Below are positions 16,665-25,778 of a DNA stretch of 64,000 bases, piece after piece. Source of the stretch: Thermohahella caldifontis (GTDB lineage: Bacteria; Pseudomonadota; Gammaproteobacteria; Pseudomonadales; Oleiphilaceae); contig NZ_CP154858.1 in the NCBI RefSeq assembly GCF_041153465.1, forward strand, positions 930,001-994,000. The letters are read 5' to 3'. The notes beneath the pieces are model-generated. The model saw nothing but the letters and a program-made list of their open reading frames with translations. It made no database searches and had not been told where the DNA came from. Made by a program: the position numbers and the translations under genes. Numbering within the stretch: the stretch's first letter is position 1; every line of letters starts with the position of its first letter.

Positions 16665-16926
16665 GCCAGAATCCGTTTACATCATGTTACAAAGAGGTCG
16701 CAATACGTGATTCCGTTCAATCGATCGCAGGCGTTTTTTATTCTTTATCGTTATATAAAAACCAATCCATGGTTCACAATTCTCTAACGAACTTTAGCTT
16801 TTTTGCGTAAGTTCTTAATATGTTGTGATATTACGAAACGCTATAGTGACCATTCCGTGTCACCATTTCGCTACCCGCGTTACCCCTGGTAACACCAAGG
16901 CTTTCCGTTACGTAACACCTTTGCGC
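16665..16926. promoter_or_regulatory. AT-rich region with inverted repeats upstream of nlpD
   Basis: A 262-bp gap between the DUF368 stop and nlpD. It holds inverted repeats GTTACC-CCT-GGTAAC (16879-16893), palindrome GTTACGTAAC (16907-16916) and GTGAC...GTCAC (16846-16863), then about 100 bases of strongly AT-rich DNA (about 16725-16830). It probably carries the nlpD promoter. The repeats could be operators or mRNA-end hairpins of the upstream operon. No specific regulator can be named. Confidence 0.5.
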
Positions 16927-17850
16927 TCATTTCTGTGACCTGGTTCCCAGTTTTAACATCCAGATCACCAGAAAGCCGCCCAATACCGCCATGGCCACCG
17001 TTGCCCAAAGCATAGCAGGCTGTCCCGTCATCTGCTCGAAAGATTGAGGCCAGACGTTGGCCTGAACCAGCGGAAACGGATCGCGCCCGGGCCGGTACTG
17101 ATACTCAAGGGTATACTTCCAGGGCCACAGCTTGAACAACGCTCCGGCCATGACACCCGCCAGTAACGCCACGCCAATCTGATGATAACGCGCCAGTAAC
17201 CAGTGCAGGATACGTGAAAAGGAGATCAGGCCGACCACACACCCTGACGCAAAGATGGCCATGACCGGTATGTTCAGGGATTTGACCGCCTCAATGACGG
17301 GCAGGTAGAGCCCGAGCAGCAACAGAATGAAGCTTCCGGAAATGCCCGGCAGGATCATGGCGCAGATGGCCAGGGCGCCGCCCCAGAACAGGTTCCAGGG
17401 TGTGGGAGGCAATTGAGCCGGAAAGCCGTTGGAGGCCACCAGTCCGACTGCGGCGCCGCACAGAAATGCCAGGGCCAGCGCCGGTGTGCGCGGAAGCGGC
17501 CGGACGAGCACATACACCCCCGAAAGCACCAGACCGAAGAAAAACCCCCAGACCAGTTGGGGCCAGGCTGAAAGCGCCCAGGTCATGACATGAGAAAGTG
17601 TCAGAATGCTGACCAGAATGCCCGCAGCCAGCGTGACCAGAAAGCTGCCGTCCATGGCCTGCCAGGCCGCAGACCACCCCTGCCGTCGCCAGATACCCAG
17701 CAGTCCCGGCCCCAGTCTCGCCAATGCGCCCACAAGCCGGTCATACAGACCGGAAAGGAAAGCCACCGTGCCACCGGACACGCCCGGAACGATATCCGCC
17801 GCCCCCATTGCCACGCCGGTGAGGAATATCCGCAACGCTGAAGGCATCAT
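16927..17850 (-). CDS. DUF368 family membrane protein
   Basis: A 307-residue polytopic membrane protein with about 8-9 hydrophobic segments. The family fingerprint GVAMGAADIVPGVSGGTVAF lies near residues 11-30, with a second MILPGISGSFILLLLGLY near 185-202. The two inverted-looking PG.SG motifs suggest internal duplication. The ATG at 17850 overlaps the pcm stop by 4 bp, so it is translated with pcm. An ATG at 17847 is equally possible. DUF368 proteins have been linked to polyprenyl-phosphate translocation (the PopT family), which would fit an envelope role, but function here is inferred from the family only. Pseudomonads usually lack this gene at this position. Confidence 0.85.
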   Translation of the reverse strand: MMPSALRIFLTGVAMGAADIVPGVSGGTVAFLSGLYDRLVGALARLGPGLLGIWRRQGWSAAWQAMDGSFLVTLAAGILVSILTLSHVMTWALSAWPQLVWGFFFGLVLSGVYVLVRPLPRTPALALAFLCGAAVGLVASNGFPAQLPPTPWNLFWGGALAICAMILPGISGSFILLLLGLYLPVIEAVKSLNIPVMAIFASGCVVGLISFSRILHWLLARYHQIGVALLAGVMAGALFKLWPWKYTLEYQYRPGRDPFPLVQANVWPQSFEQMTGQPAMLWATVAMAVLGGFLVIWMLKLGTRSQK

Positions 17851-18515
17851 GAACGGATCACGCCTCCCACCAGCGGGACAAAACGTACCGGTTCCACCGG
17901 GGTACACTGAAATTCATCACCGTCCCGGTCATACACCTCGAGTCGCTGCGACCGTCCGCCCACCGGGATGATCAGGCGTCCCTGAGGCTTGAGCTGGGCA
18001 AGCAGCTCATCCGGCACCTGCTCCGGTGCAGCCGTGACCACGATCACGTCATAAGGACCGTTTTCTGCCCAACCCCAATGTCCGTCATCGAGCTTCAGCC
18101 GGATGTTATGGAGCCTGAGTGCCCTGAAGCGCTCCCGGGCCCGTTCCTGAAGCCCCCGGATACGTTCCACACTGAACACCTGTTCAAAGAGCGAGGCCAG
18201 CACCGCGCACTGATATCCGGATCCGGTACCCACTTCCAGAACCCGGCCCTCTCCCCTTCGCTCCAGCGCCAGCTCGGTCATGCGTGCAACAATGTAAGGT
18301 TGAGAGATGGTTTGTCCGTATCCGATGGGCAGCGCCGTATTTTCATAAGCCCTGTGAGCCAGCGCTTCGTCCACGAAGATATGTCTTGGCAAGGTGCGGA
18401 TCACATTGAGCACCGCCTCATTGCGGATGCCCTCCTCCCTGAGCTTGTCGGCCAGGCGGTTCCGGGTCCGCGCCGAGGTCATGCCGATACCCTGCAAATC
18501 AAACTGACGACTCAC
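17847..18515 (-). CDS. pcm: Protein-L-isoaspartate O-methyltransferase
   Basis: Repairs isoaspartyl residues in aged proteins using S-adenosylmethionine. The 222-residue product has GQTISQPYIVARMTEL near 67-83, the SAM-binding motif VLEVGTGSGYQCAVLA near 93-108, and post-motifs VIVVTAAPEQVP and GRLIIPVGG. The GTG at 18515 overlaps the surE stop as GTGA. An internal ATG at 18482 (before TSARTRNRL) is the other plausible start and matches the start used in pseudomonads. It lies in the surE-pcm-nlpD-rpoS survival block. Confidence 0.94.
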   Translation of the reverse strand: MSRQFDLQGIGMTSARTRNRLADKLREEGIRNEAVLNVIRTLPRHIFVDEALAHRAYENTALPIGYGQTISQPYIVARMTELALERRGEGRVLEVGTGSGYQCAVLASLFEQVFSVERIRGLQERARERFRALRLHNIRLKLDDGHWGWAENGPYDVIVVTAAPEQVPDELLAQLKPQGRLIIPVGGRSQRLEVYDRDGDEFQCTPVEPVRFVPLVGGVIRS

Positions 18516-19255
18516 AGTGACAGCACCTCCTGCAAGGGGCCCATCAGGTCCTGCTGACTCATGTCCACAGACAGTGGCGTGACGGAGACATAATCCCTGT
18601 CCACCGCATGAAAGTCCGTACCGGGCCCGGCATCATCGCTTTCTCCGGCCAGGGCAATCCAGAAACGCTCGTGACCGCGCGGGTCCGTGATGCGTATGGG
18701 CTCCCCACCCTTGTGCCGGCACCCGAGCCGGGTGACCCGAATCCCCCGGAGCGCCGCCCAGGGCACATCGGGAACATTGACATTCAGAACGGTACCTGCC
18801 GGCAGGTTCTGTTCGCCGAGACGCTCCAGCAGCTCGACAACCACACGCGCCGCCGTATCATAGTGCCAGTTGCCCCGGTTGACGAGCGATACCGCAATGG
18901 GGGTCTGCTTCAGGAAACGCCCTTCGATGGCCGCTGCCACCGTACCGCTGTACAGGACATCATCACCAAGGTTGGCATGCGTGTTGATACCCGATACCAC
19001 ACGTTCGGGCCGGAACCCCAGCGTGTCACTGATCCCCAGATGCACGCAGTCGGTCGGCGTGCCGTCCACGGCATAGTACCCGTTCGCAGTTTTCTGCACC
19101 CGCAGCGGCCGCGTGAGCGTCAGCGAATTGCTGGCACCACTGTGATCCCTGTCGGGCGCCATGACGGTCACCTCTGCACGCTGTGCGAGCGCCTCGGCCA
19201 GCACGGCGAGACCGGGCGCATTCACGCCATCATCGTTGGAAACCAGAATTCTCAT
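18512..19255 (-). CDS. surE: 5'/3'-nucleotidase SurE
   Basis: A metal-dependent nucleoside monophosphatase of 247 residues. The N-terminal MRILVSNDDGVNAPGL holds the metal-binding Asp pair. APDRDHSGASNSLTL and VDGTPTDCVHLG with downstream SGINTHANLGDDVLYSGTV are the remaining family blocks. The start overlaps the truD stop by 4 bp (ATGA), as does its own stop with pcm, indicating tight coupling. Confidence 0.95.
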   Translation of the reverse strand: MRILVSNDDGVNAPGLAVLAEALAQRAEVTVMAPDRDHSGASNSLTLTRPLRVQKTANGYYAVDGTPTDCVHLGISDTLGFRPERVVSGINTHANLGDDVLYSGTVAAAIEGRFLKQTPIAVSLVNRGNWHYDTAARVVVELLERLGEQNLPAGTVLNVNVPDVPWAALRGIRVTRLGCRHKGGEPIRITDPRGHERFWIALAGESDDAGPGTDFHAVDRDYVSVTPLSVDMSQQDLMGPLQEVLSL

Positions 19256-20268
19256 GCCACCTCTCTTCGGTCGGGCTGAATCAGTTCAAACATCATTTCC
19301 AGCAGGACGGAAGCATAGACACCCCGACCCAGCGTGAAGTCTAGCTGCATTCCCCGGTCAAGCCAATGCCAGACAAGATTCTCCGGCATCGCCACAAACG
19401 GCCGCCAGTCAGGCCGCAATCCCTGGCGATGAAGAAATGCCAGCACATCGTCATAACGATCATTCACCGCCTGCTCGAACCGGCCCGCCTCACCCTCCTG
19501 CACGGGCAGACCACCCCAAAGCGGACCCTCGGCACAAGCGAGTGATGTCATGTTGCCCGGTGCGGCGGCGGTTGTCTGACGCTCACCTTCCAGAATCGCA
19601 TTCCAGCTGCCATGGCGAACACGCTCTGCCAGCAAGGCATTGAATACTTCAGAACGCAGCGCCGACAGTACCATGCTTTTGACATGACGTCCGCCCGGAC
19701 GCCAGCGTCCCGCCATCCAGGCACGGCCTTTCTCCAGATTCCGGCCCTCAATTCCGAAGCGCTGATGGCCGTAATAGTTCGGAAAGCCATGGGTACTGAT
19801 ATCGGTCAGGATGCGCCCGACCTCCGCGCCATCCGGCCCGCCGTCACCCTCCGGCCAGTACAAGCGGATGCTGAAACGGTTGCCTAGGTGATCACCGCGA
19901 CGGCATTTCTTCAGTGAACGGAGACAGGTCCCCCACTTCACTCCATCCAGCTCGGGGAGCACGGGTTCCGTCTTGTGGCCGGGAAGCTGGATGCTCATCC
20001 ATTGTCCCGTTACAGCGTGACGATCCTTGAGACCGGCGTAACCGACCGCCACTTCCCTGACGCCAAACGCCTGCGCCAACTGGCGGGCAACCCAGTCGGT
20101 ATTCTGACCGCGCTTTTCCACCCAGATCCACCAGTGCTCACCGTCACCACCCGCCACAGGCGGCATGCATTCCGTCACGGAAAAATCTTCGGGTTGCCGG
20201 CGCCAAAGTGCCGGCCAGCGATGCTCAAGCCAGGGAGAGGGCCGTGACGGCAGCGTCGGATCGCTCAT
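19252..20268 (-). CDS. truD: tRNA pseudouridine(13) synthase TruD
   Basis: Makes pseudouridine at position 13 of tRNA-Glu. The product is 338 residues. Visible family features are the N-terminal EDFSVTE motif, the catalytic Asp in VGYAGLKDRHAVTGQ (about residue 80), FPNYYGHQRFG, and GRGVYASVLLEMMFE near the end. It overlaps ispF and surE by 4 bp at each end. The window also contains a tRNA-Glu gene, a substrate class for this enzyme. Confidence 0.94.
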   Translation of the reverse strand: MSDPTLPSRPSPWLEHRWPALWRRQPEDFSVTECMPPVAGGDGEHWWIWVEKRGQNTDWVARQLAQAFGVREVAVGYAGLKDRHAVTGQWMSIQLPGHKTEPVLPELDGVKWGTCLRSLKKCRRGDHLGNRFSIRLYWPEGDGGPDGAEVGRILTDISTHGFPNYYGHQRFGIEGRNLEKGRAWMAGRWRPGGRHVKSMVLSALRSEVFNALLAERVRHGSWNAILEGERQTTAAAPGNMTSLACAEGPLWGGLPVQEGEAGRFEQAVNDRYDDVLAFLHRQGLRPDWRPFVAMPENLVWHWLDRGMQLDFTLGRGVYASVLLEMMFELIQPDRREVA

Positions 20269-20750
20269 GCACTTCGCCTCTCGAGCAGGACAACCACATG
20301 TACGGCGATGCCTTCTTCACGACCGATGTACCCCAACCGTTCCGTGGTGGTGGCCTTGATGCTCACGCAGCCGGCTTCCACGTCACACAGCCGCGCCACA
20401 GCTTCGCGCATGGCCCCGATATGGGGCGCAAGACGCGGTGACTGTGCCACCACGGTCACGTCACAGTTGCCCAGTTGCCAGCCTTCACCCTGAACACGCC
20501 GGCAGACTTCACGCAGGAGCTCACCGCTGTCCGCCCCCTTCCATTTGGAATCCGTATCCGGAAACAGATGTCCGATATCCCCCAGTGCTGCCGCCCCCAG
20601 CATGGCATCCATAAGGGCATGCAGCAGCACGTCACCATCCGAATGGGCCTTGAGTGCCCAGTCGCAAGGGATATCCAGGCCACCCAGGCGGATCGGCCCG
20701 GGGCGCGACTTGTCAAAGGCATGCACATCAAAACCATGGCCTATGCGCAT
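20265..20750 (-). CDS. ispF: 2-C-methyl-D-erythritol 2,4-cyclodiphosphate synthase
   Basis: Fifth step of the MEP isoprenoid pathway. The ATG at 20750 has GGAGG 8 bases upstream, lies inside the end of ispD, and begins the conserved MRIGHGFDVHAF. The 161-residue product has the zinc ligands of the DVH motif and the distal His in HSDGDVLLHALMDAMLGA. KATTTERLGYIGREEGIA closes the active site. It is coupled to ispD upstream and truD downstream. Confidence 0.96.
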   Translation of the reverse strand: MRIGHGFDVHAFDKSRPGPIRLGGLDIPCDWALKAHSDGDVLLHALMDAMLGAAALGDIGHLFPDTDSKWKGADSGELLREVCRRVQGEGWQLGNCDVTVVAQSPRLAPHIGAMREAVARLCDVEAGCVSIKATTTERLGYIGREEGIAVHVVVLLERRSA

Positions 20751-21472
20751 GGCGTTTCCTCCGTATGCGGCAAGAGACATTCAATCAATGAAAGGTCCTG
20801 CGGATGTGTCAGTTTCAGGTTGTCTGCCTGGCAGGGGACCAGTAACGGATGAAAACCGGCCATTTCCATGGCCGATGCCTCGTCCGTGACAAGGCGCCCG
20901 GCCTTGAGCGCTTCATCCAGCGCCCGCCACAAGGTTCCCAGCGGAAACAGCTGTGGTGTACAGGCCCGCCACAGGGCGGTACGGTCAACCGTTTCATCGA
21001 TCCGGCCATCCGCTGCGGCCCGCTTCAACGTATCGGCAACAGGCATTGCCAGCAGCCCGCCATCGGCCTGCTCGCCCACCGCCTCGATCAGGCGGTGCAC
21101 ATCCGAAATCCGGACACAGGGCCTCACCGCATCGTGCACCATGACACGCGTCGACTCGGGACAGAGCTTGCGCAAATGGGTCAGCGCGTTATAAACCGAG
21201 TGCACCCGCTCGGCCCCGCCGCGCACGGTATGCAGCCGACCGAGCCAGCTTTCCGGCCAGGTACGCCGGAGATGCGCGTGAAACGCCTCCCATTCCGGAT
21301 CTGTCGGCGACACGGCAACCACGATACCGCTCAGCGCCTGCACGGCCATCAATCTGGCCAGGGTATGCTCGAGAACCGGCTTGCCATGAATATTCAGATA
21401 TTGCTTGGGGCGGGCGATCTGCATGCGTCGTCCACTGCCCCCGGCTGGCACGACGCCCCACAATTCAGACAT
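20741..21472 (-). CDS. ispD: 2-C-methyl-D-erythritol 4-phosphate cytidylyltransferase
   Basis: Third step of the MEP pathway, uses CTP (made by PyrG encoded in the same gene string). The 243-residue product begins with the nucleotide-binding PAGGSGRRMQIARPKQYL and has VMVHDAVRPCVRI and RACTPQLFPLGTL. TDEASAMEMAGFHPLLVPC follows near the C-terminus. Length is normal. It lies between ftsB and ispF, the common gammaproteobacterial order. Confidence 0.95.
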   Translation of the reverse strand: MSELWGVVPAGGSGRRMQIARPKQYLNIHGKPVLEHTLARLMAVQALSGIVVAVSPTDPEWEAFHAHLRRTWPESWLGRLHTVRGGAERVHSVYNALTHLRKLCPESTRVMVHDAVRPCVRISDVHRLIEAVGEQADGGLLAMPVADTLKRAAADGRIDETVDRTALWRACTPQLFPLGTLWRALDEALKAGRLVTDEASAMEMAGFHPLLVPCQADNLKLTHPQDLSLIECLLPHTEETPCA

Positions 21473-21499
21473 GCTTGACAGACACTGTTCAGATGCCGG

Positions 21500-21790
21500 T
21501 TACTCAGGATCTACCAGCAGATAGAAGGTTTCGCCACGGGCAATGTAGCCGAGCTGGGCCCGGGCCTTTTCATCGACGGCGGACAAACCACCCCTGAGCT
21601 GCCGGATTTCTGCCTCCAGCCGGTGGTTTCTCGCAGCCAGGACACTGTTTTCCTGCGCCTGTGCCTGAATCTGGGATTGAAGTGACCATGCATGAACCAA
21701 CGACCCCTCGCCGGTCCACAACCTCAGCTGAAGACCGAACAGAACCAGACCCATACCTGCCCAAAGCCACTTGGTATGCGATTCGACCAC
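21500..21790 (-). CDS. ftsB: Cell division protein FtsB
   Basis: A bitopic divisome protein that forms the FtsQLB complex. Its 96 residues contain one N-terminal membrane segment (LWAGMGLVLFGLQLRLW), a periplasmic coiled coil (about 30-70, QSQIQAQAQENSVLAARNHR) and the conserved C-terminal ARAQLGYIARGETFYLL. Position between eno and ispD is canonical. Confidence 0.94.
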   Translation of the reverse strand: MVESHTKWLWAGMGLVLFGLQLRLWTGEGSLVHAWSLQSQIQAQAQENSVLAARNHRLEAEIRQLRGGLSAVDEKARAQLGYIARGETFYLLVDPE

Positions 21791-21824
21791 CTGAATCCCC
21801 GTTTATCGTTGTTATGTGTTCAAG

Positions 21825-21847
21825 GGGCGGCAGTTCCCTTGCCGCCC
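21825..21847 (-). terminator. Hairpin after eno
   Basis: A perfect 8-bp stem GGGCGGCA / TGCCGCCC with a 7-base loop begins 10 bases past the eno stop. The following minus-strand bases (CTTGAACAC) lack a strong T-run, so it may attenuate rather than stop transcription into ftsB. Confidence 0.5.
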
Positions 21848-21857
21848 GAGGACTTTA

Positions 21858-23153
21858 TCAGCCCTGGCCCTTGATTTCCTTCAAACCATTATAGGGCGCT
21901 TTTCCGTTCAGTGCCTCTTCAATACGCAGCAACTGATTGTACTTGGCGACACGATCGGAGCGGCACAGGGAACCGGTCTTGATCTGTCCGGCGCAGGTAC
22001 CCACTGCCAGATCCGCAATGGTGGTATCTTCCGTTTCACCGGAACGATGGGAAATGACGGCCGTATAACCGGCATCTTTCGCCATGCGGATGGCATCCAG
22101 TGTTTCGCTCAGACTGCCAATCTGATTGAACTTGATGAGGATCGAATTGGCAATGCCTTTTTCAATGCCCTCTGCGAGAATTCTGGTGTTGGTCACAAAG
22201 AGGTCATCCCCCACCAGCTGGATACGGTCGCCAATCTTGCGCGTCAGCACGGCCCAGCCGTCCCAGTCGCTCTCATCCATGCCATCCTCAATGGACACAA
22301 TGGGATAGCGACGGGTCAGCTCATCCAGATAATCGGCAAACTGCTCCGAGGTGAATGTCTTGCCCTCACCCGCCAGATTGTAGATGCCGTCCTTGTAGAA
22401 CTCGGACGACGCACAGTCCAGCGCAAGGGTCACATCCTTGCCCAGCTCGTACCCGGCGTTCTGAATGGCTTCACGAATCACTGCCAGGGCTTCTTCGTTG
22501 GAGGGCAGGTTGGGCGCAAACCCGCCTTCATCCCCGACTGCCGTGCTGAGACCGCGGGCCTTGAGCACGGCCTTGAGGTGATGGAAGATTTCCGCACCGT
22601 AGCGCAGCGCTTCGCGGAATGAAGGGGCGCCGACCGGCTGAATCATGAACTCCTGAATGTCCACGTTGTTGTCGGCATGTTCGCCCCCGTTGAGAATGTT
22701 CATCATGGGAACGGGCATGGAGTACTGGCCGGGCGTACCGTTGATTTCCGCAATATGCGCATAGAGCGGAATGCCCTTCGCCGCAGCCGCTGCCTTGGCC
22801 GCAGCCAGTGACACGGCCAGAATGGCGTTGGCACCCAGCCGGGTCTTGTTCTCGGTGCCGTCCAGATCCAACATGATCTGGTCAAGGGCGCGCTGATCTG
22901 CTGCATCCTTGCCCACCAGGGCATCACGGATCAGGGTATTGACGTGCTCAACCGCCTTCAGTACGCCCTTGCCCAGATAACGGCTCTTGTCTCCGTCACG
23001 CAATTCGAGCGCTTCGCGCGAACCGGTCGAGGCCCCTGAAGGCGCACAGGCGATCCCCACGTGACCTGAAGTGGTGATGACTTCCGCTTCAACCGTCGGG
23101 TTACCGCGTGAATCGAGAATTTCGCGGCCCCGGATTTCTTTGATTTCTACCAT
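21858..23153 (-). CDS. eno: Enolase
   Basis: Glycolytic 2-phosphoglycerate dehydratase and likely RNA degradosome partner. The ATG at 23153 follows GGAGA at suitable distance and gives the conserved VEIKEIRGREILDSRGNP start and 431 residues. Motifs: GASTGSREA, the catalytic VGDEGGFAPN region, metal ligands in SIEDGMDESDW and LVGDDLFVTN, and SHRSGETEDTTIADLAVG. Located between kdsA and ftsB as in pseudomonads. Confidence 0.97.
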   Translation of the reverse strand: MVEIKEIRGREILDSRGNPTVEAEVITTSGHVGIACAPSGASTGSREALELRDGDKSRYLGKGVLKAVEHVNTLIRDALVGKDAADQRALDQIMLDLDGTENKTRLGANAILAVSLAAAKAAAAAKGIPLYAHIAEINGTPGQYSMPVPMMNILNGGEHADNNVDIQEFMIQPVGAPSFREALRYGAEIFHHLKAVLKARGLSTAVGDEGGFAPNLPSNEEALAVIREAIQNAGYELGKDVTLALDCASSEFYKDGIYNLAGEGKTFTSEQFADYLDELTRRYPIVSIEDGMDESDWDGWAVLTRKIGDRIQLVGDDLFVTNTRILAEGIEKGIANSILIKFNQIGSLSETLDAIRMAKDAGYTAVISHRSGETEDTTIADLAVGTCAGQIKTGSLCRSDRVAKYNQLLRIEEALNGKAPYNGLKEIKGQG

Positions 23154-23201
23154 CTTGCTGTCTCCATTGATAAGCCATGGTGTTTCCCGGCAGGGTGTCA
23201 A

Positions 23202-24047
23202 TCAGGCCGTATCCAGCTCTTCAAACTGCTTCACCAGATCATCCAGCTGCTTGAGCTGTGCCAGGAAGGGTTCCAACTGACTGAGTCTGAGCGCACAGGG
23301 ACCATCGCACTTCGCCTGATCGGGATCAGGGTGAGCTTCCAGGAACAGGCCTGCCAGCCCGGTTGCCATGCCGGCCCGCGCCAGTTCGGCCACCTGAGCC
23401 CGCCGTCCGTCCGCGGAGTCGGCCCGGCCACCCGGCATTTGCAGCGCATGGGTCACATCAAAGAAAACGGGGTACCCCATTTTCTTCATGATGCCGAAGC
23501 CCAGCATGTCCACCACCAGGTTGTTGTAACCGAAGCAGCTGCCACGCTCACACAGAATCAGCCTGTCGTTACCCGCCTCTTCACACTTGCGGAGGATATG
23601 GCGCATTTCCTGGGGGGCCAGGAACTGTGCCTTTTTTATATTGATCGGCTTTCCGGTACGGGCCAGCGCCACGACCAGATCCGTCTGCCGGCTGAGGAAG
23701 GCCGGCAGCTGAAGCACGTCCACCACCTCGGCCACCGGTTGCGCCTGCCAGGGTTCGTGGACGTCCGTGATGACCGGCACACCAAAGGTGGACCTGATCT
23801 CTTCAAAGATGCGCAGCCCCTCTTCCAGACCCGGCCCACGGTAGGAATGCATGGAAGACCGGTTGGCCTTGTCAAAGGAGGCCTTGAATACGTAGGGAAT
23901 GCCCAGCTTTTGAGTCACCTCGACGTAACGCTCGGCCACCTGCATGGCCAGATCGCGGGACTCCAGAACATTCATGCCGCCAAAGAGTACAAACGGCAGT
24001 TCATTGGACATGCGGATGGATCCGACTTCGACGACTTTCTGAGTCAT
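23202..24047 (-). CDS. kdsA: 3-deoxy-8-phosphooctulonate synthase (Kdo8P synthase)
   Basis: Condenses phosphoenolpyruvate and arabinose 5-phosphate in the Kdo branch of LPS synthesis. The 281-residue product has FVLFGGMNVLESRDLA, FKASFDKANRSS (PEP binding), GVPVITDVHEPWQA, and KKAQFLAPQEM. The closing LFLEAHPDPDQAKCDGPCAL carries metal/substrate residues. The GGMNVLES segment has Met where the family often has an acidic or Asn residue, a normal variant. kdsB, lpxK and msbA in this window continue the same pathway. Confidence 0.95.
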   Translation of the reverse strand: MTQKVVEVGSIRMSNELPFVLFGGMNVLESRDLAMQVAERYVEVTQKLGIPYVFKASFDKANRSSMHSYRGPGLEEGLRIFEEIRSTFGVPVITDVHEPWQAQPVAEVVDVLQLPAFLSRQTDLVVALARTGKPINIKKAQFLAPQEMRHILRKCEEAGNDRLILCERGSCFGYNNLVVDMLGFGIMKKMGYPVFFDVTHALQMPGGRADSADGRRAQVAELARAGMATGLAGLFLEAHPDPDQAKCDGPCALRLSQLEPFLAQLKQLDDLVKQFEELDTA

Positions 24048-24086
24048 GGGATTGTTCCGGATTGCAAATACGCGGTTAATAAAACA

Positions 24087-24115
24087 GAGGCCGCTACTTT
24101 AACAGAAGCGGCCTC
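24087..24115 (-). terminator. Hairpin terminator after pyrG
   Basis: A perfect 9-bp stem GAGGCCGCT / AGCGGCCTC with an 11-base loop is followed by TGTTTTATT on the minus strand, 32 bases beyond the pyrG stop and 40 bases before kdsA. It would partly or fully separate pyrG from the kdsA-eno genes. Confidence 0.7.
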
Positions 24116-24146
24116 CCGATTCATCCACCTGACGGCTACGCCTGCC

Positions 24147-25778
24147 CTATTGCCGGGCCTGACGATAGGTCAGTGCCGCGCGCACAAATCCCTTGAACAG
24201 GGGGTGGCCGTCACGGGGCGTGGAGGTGAACTCCGGGTGGAACTGGCAGGCCACAAACCAGGGATGGTCCTTGACTTCCACCACCTCGACAAGCGCACCA
24301 TCCATCGACTTTCCGGCAATACGCATGCCGGCTTCCTCCAGCATGGGCTCGTAGTGGCCATTGACCTCATAACGATGGCGATGGCGCTCGGAAATGACCG
24401 TCTTGCCATAACAGGACGCAGTGGTTGATCCGGCGGCCAGACGGCACTCCTGCGCCCCCAGTCGCATGGTTCCCCCCAGATCGGAGTCTTCGGTACGCTT
24501 CACGACTTCACCCTCGGGCGTGCGCCACTCGGTGATCAGGCCGACGACGGGATGCTCGCAGTCACGGTCAAACTCGGTGCTGTTGGCATTTTCCAGACCC
24601 ATGACGTTTCGGGCGAACTCGATGACCGCCACCTGCATGCCCAGACAGATCCCCAGATAGGGAATCCGCTTCTCGCGCGCATATTGCACGGTGCGGATCT
24701 TGCCCTCAACGCCCCGCTCACCAAAACCTCCCGGCACCAGGATGGCATCCACCCCTTCCAGGATACCGACACCTTCCCGCTCCACACGCTCGGAATCGAT
24801 GTAGCGCATGTTGACCCGTGTCCGGGTGTGAATGCCGGCATGCTTCATGGCCTCGATCAGTGACTTGTAGGCATCCAGCAGTTCCATGTACTTGCCGACC
24901 ATGGCGATGGTGACCTCATGCTCGGGGTGACGCTCGAGATCCACCACCCGCTGCCATTCACTCAGATCCGCCTCGCCACACTGCAGACCGAAACGCTCGA
25001 TGATGATGTCATCCAGGCCCTGTTCGTGCAGTTTCATGGGAATTTCGTAGATGCTGCGCGCATCCTCGAGGCCGATTACCGCACGTGAGTCGACGTTGGT
25101 GAACAGGGCGATCTTCTTGCGGGACGCCATGTCGATGGCATGTTCCGAACGGCAGACGAGGATATCGGGCTGAAGACCGATGGACCGCATTTCCTTGACG
25201 GAGTGCTGTGTCGGCTTGGTCTTGATCTCTCCCGCCGTGGCAATGTAGGGCACCAGCGTCAGATGCATGAACAGGGCGCGGTTTGCGCCGACATCCACCT
25301 TGAGCTGCCGCACGGCTTCCAGGAACGGCAGGGATTCAATGTCCCCCACCGTACCCCCGATTTCGACCAGTGCCACATCCACATCACCGGCACCTTCCAC
25401 GATACGGCGCTTGATTTCGTCGGTGATATGGGGAATGACCTGAACGGTACCGCCCAGGTAGTCACCCCGCCGCTCGCGGCGCAGGACACGCTCATACACC
25501 CTGCCGGTAGTGAAATTGTTGCGGCGGGTCATGGTGGTCCGGATGAACCGCTCGTAGTGTCCCAAGTCCAGGTCGGTTTCGGCCCCATCCTCGGTCACGA
25601 AAACTTCACCATGCTGAAACGGACTCATGGTGCCCGGGTCAACGTTGATGTATGGATCCAGTTTCAGAATGGTGACTTTCAGCCCCCGGGCTTCAAGAAT
25701 CGCCGCCAGTGAAGCGGATGCGATACCCTTGCCCAAAGACGAAACAACCCCACCGGTGACGAATATGTATCGCGTCAT
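24147..25778 (-). CDS. pyrG: CTP synthase
   Basis: Amidates UTP to CTP. The 543-residue protein has the N-terminal amidoligase domain (FVTGGVVSSLGKGI, DPYINVDPGTMSPFQHGEV) and the C-terminal class I glutamine amidotransferase with nucleophile Cys in YLGICLGMQVAV (about residue 380) and the distal GQFHPEFTS-like CQFHPEFTSTP. It heads the gene string that leads to rpoS. Confidence 0.97.
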   Translation of the reverse strand: MTRYIFVTGGVVSSLGKGIASASLAAILEARGLKVTILKLDPYINVDPGTMSPFQHGEVFVTEDGAETDLDLGHYERFIRTTMTRRNNFTTGRVYERVLRRERRGDYLGGTVQVIPHITDEIKRRIVEGAGDVDVALVEIGGTVGDIESLPFLEAVRQLKVDVGANRALFMHLTLVPYIATAGEIKTKPTQHSVKEMRSIGLQPDILVCRSEHAIDMASRKKIALFTNVDSRAVIGLEDARSIYEIPMKLHEQGLDDIIIERFGLQCGEADLSEWQRVVDLERHPEHEVTIAMVGKYMELLDAYKSLIEAMKHAGIHTRTRVNMRYIDSERVEREGVGILEGVDAILVPGGFGERGVEGKIRTVQYAREKRIPYLGICLGMQVAVIEFARNVMGLENANSTEFDRDCEHPVVGLITEWRTPEGEVVKRTEDSDLGGTMRLGAQECRLAAGSTTASCYGKTVISERHRHRYEVNGHYEPMLEEAGMRIAGKSMDGALVEVVEVKDHPWFVACQFHPEFTSTPRDGHPLFKGFVRAALTYRQARQ

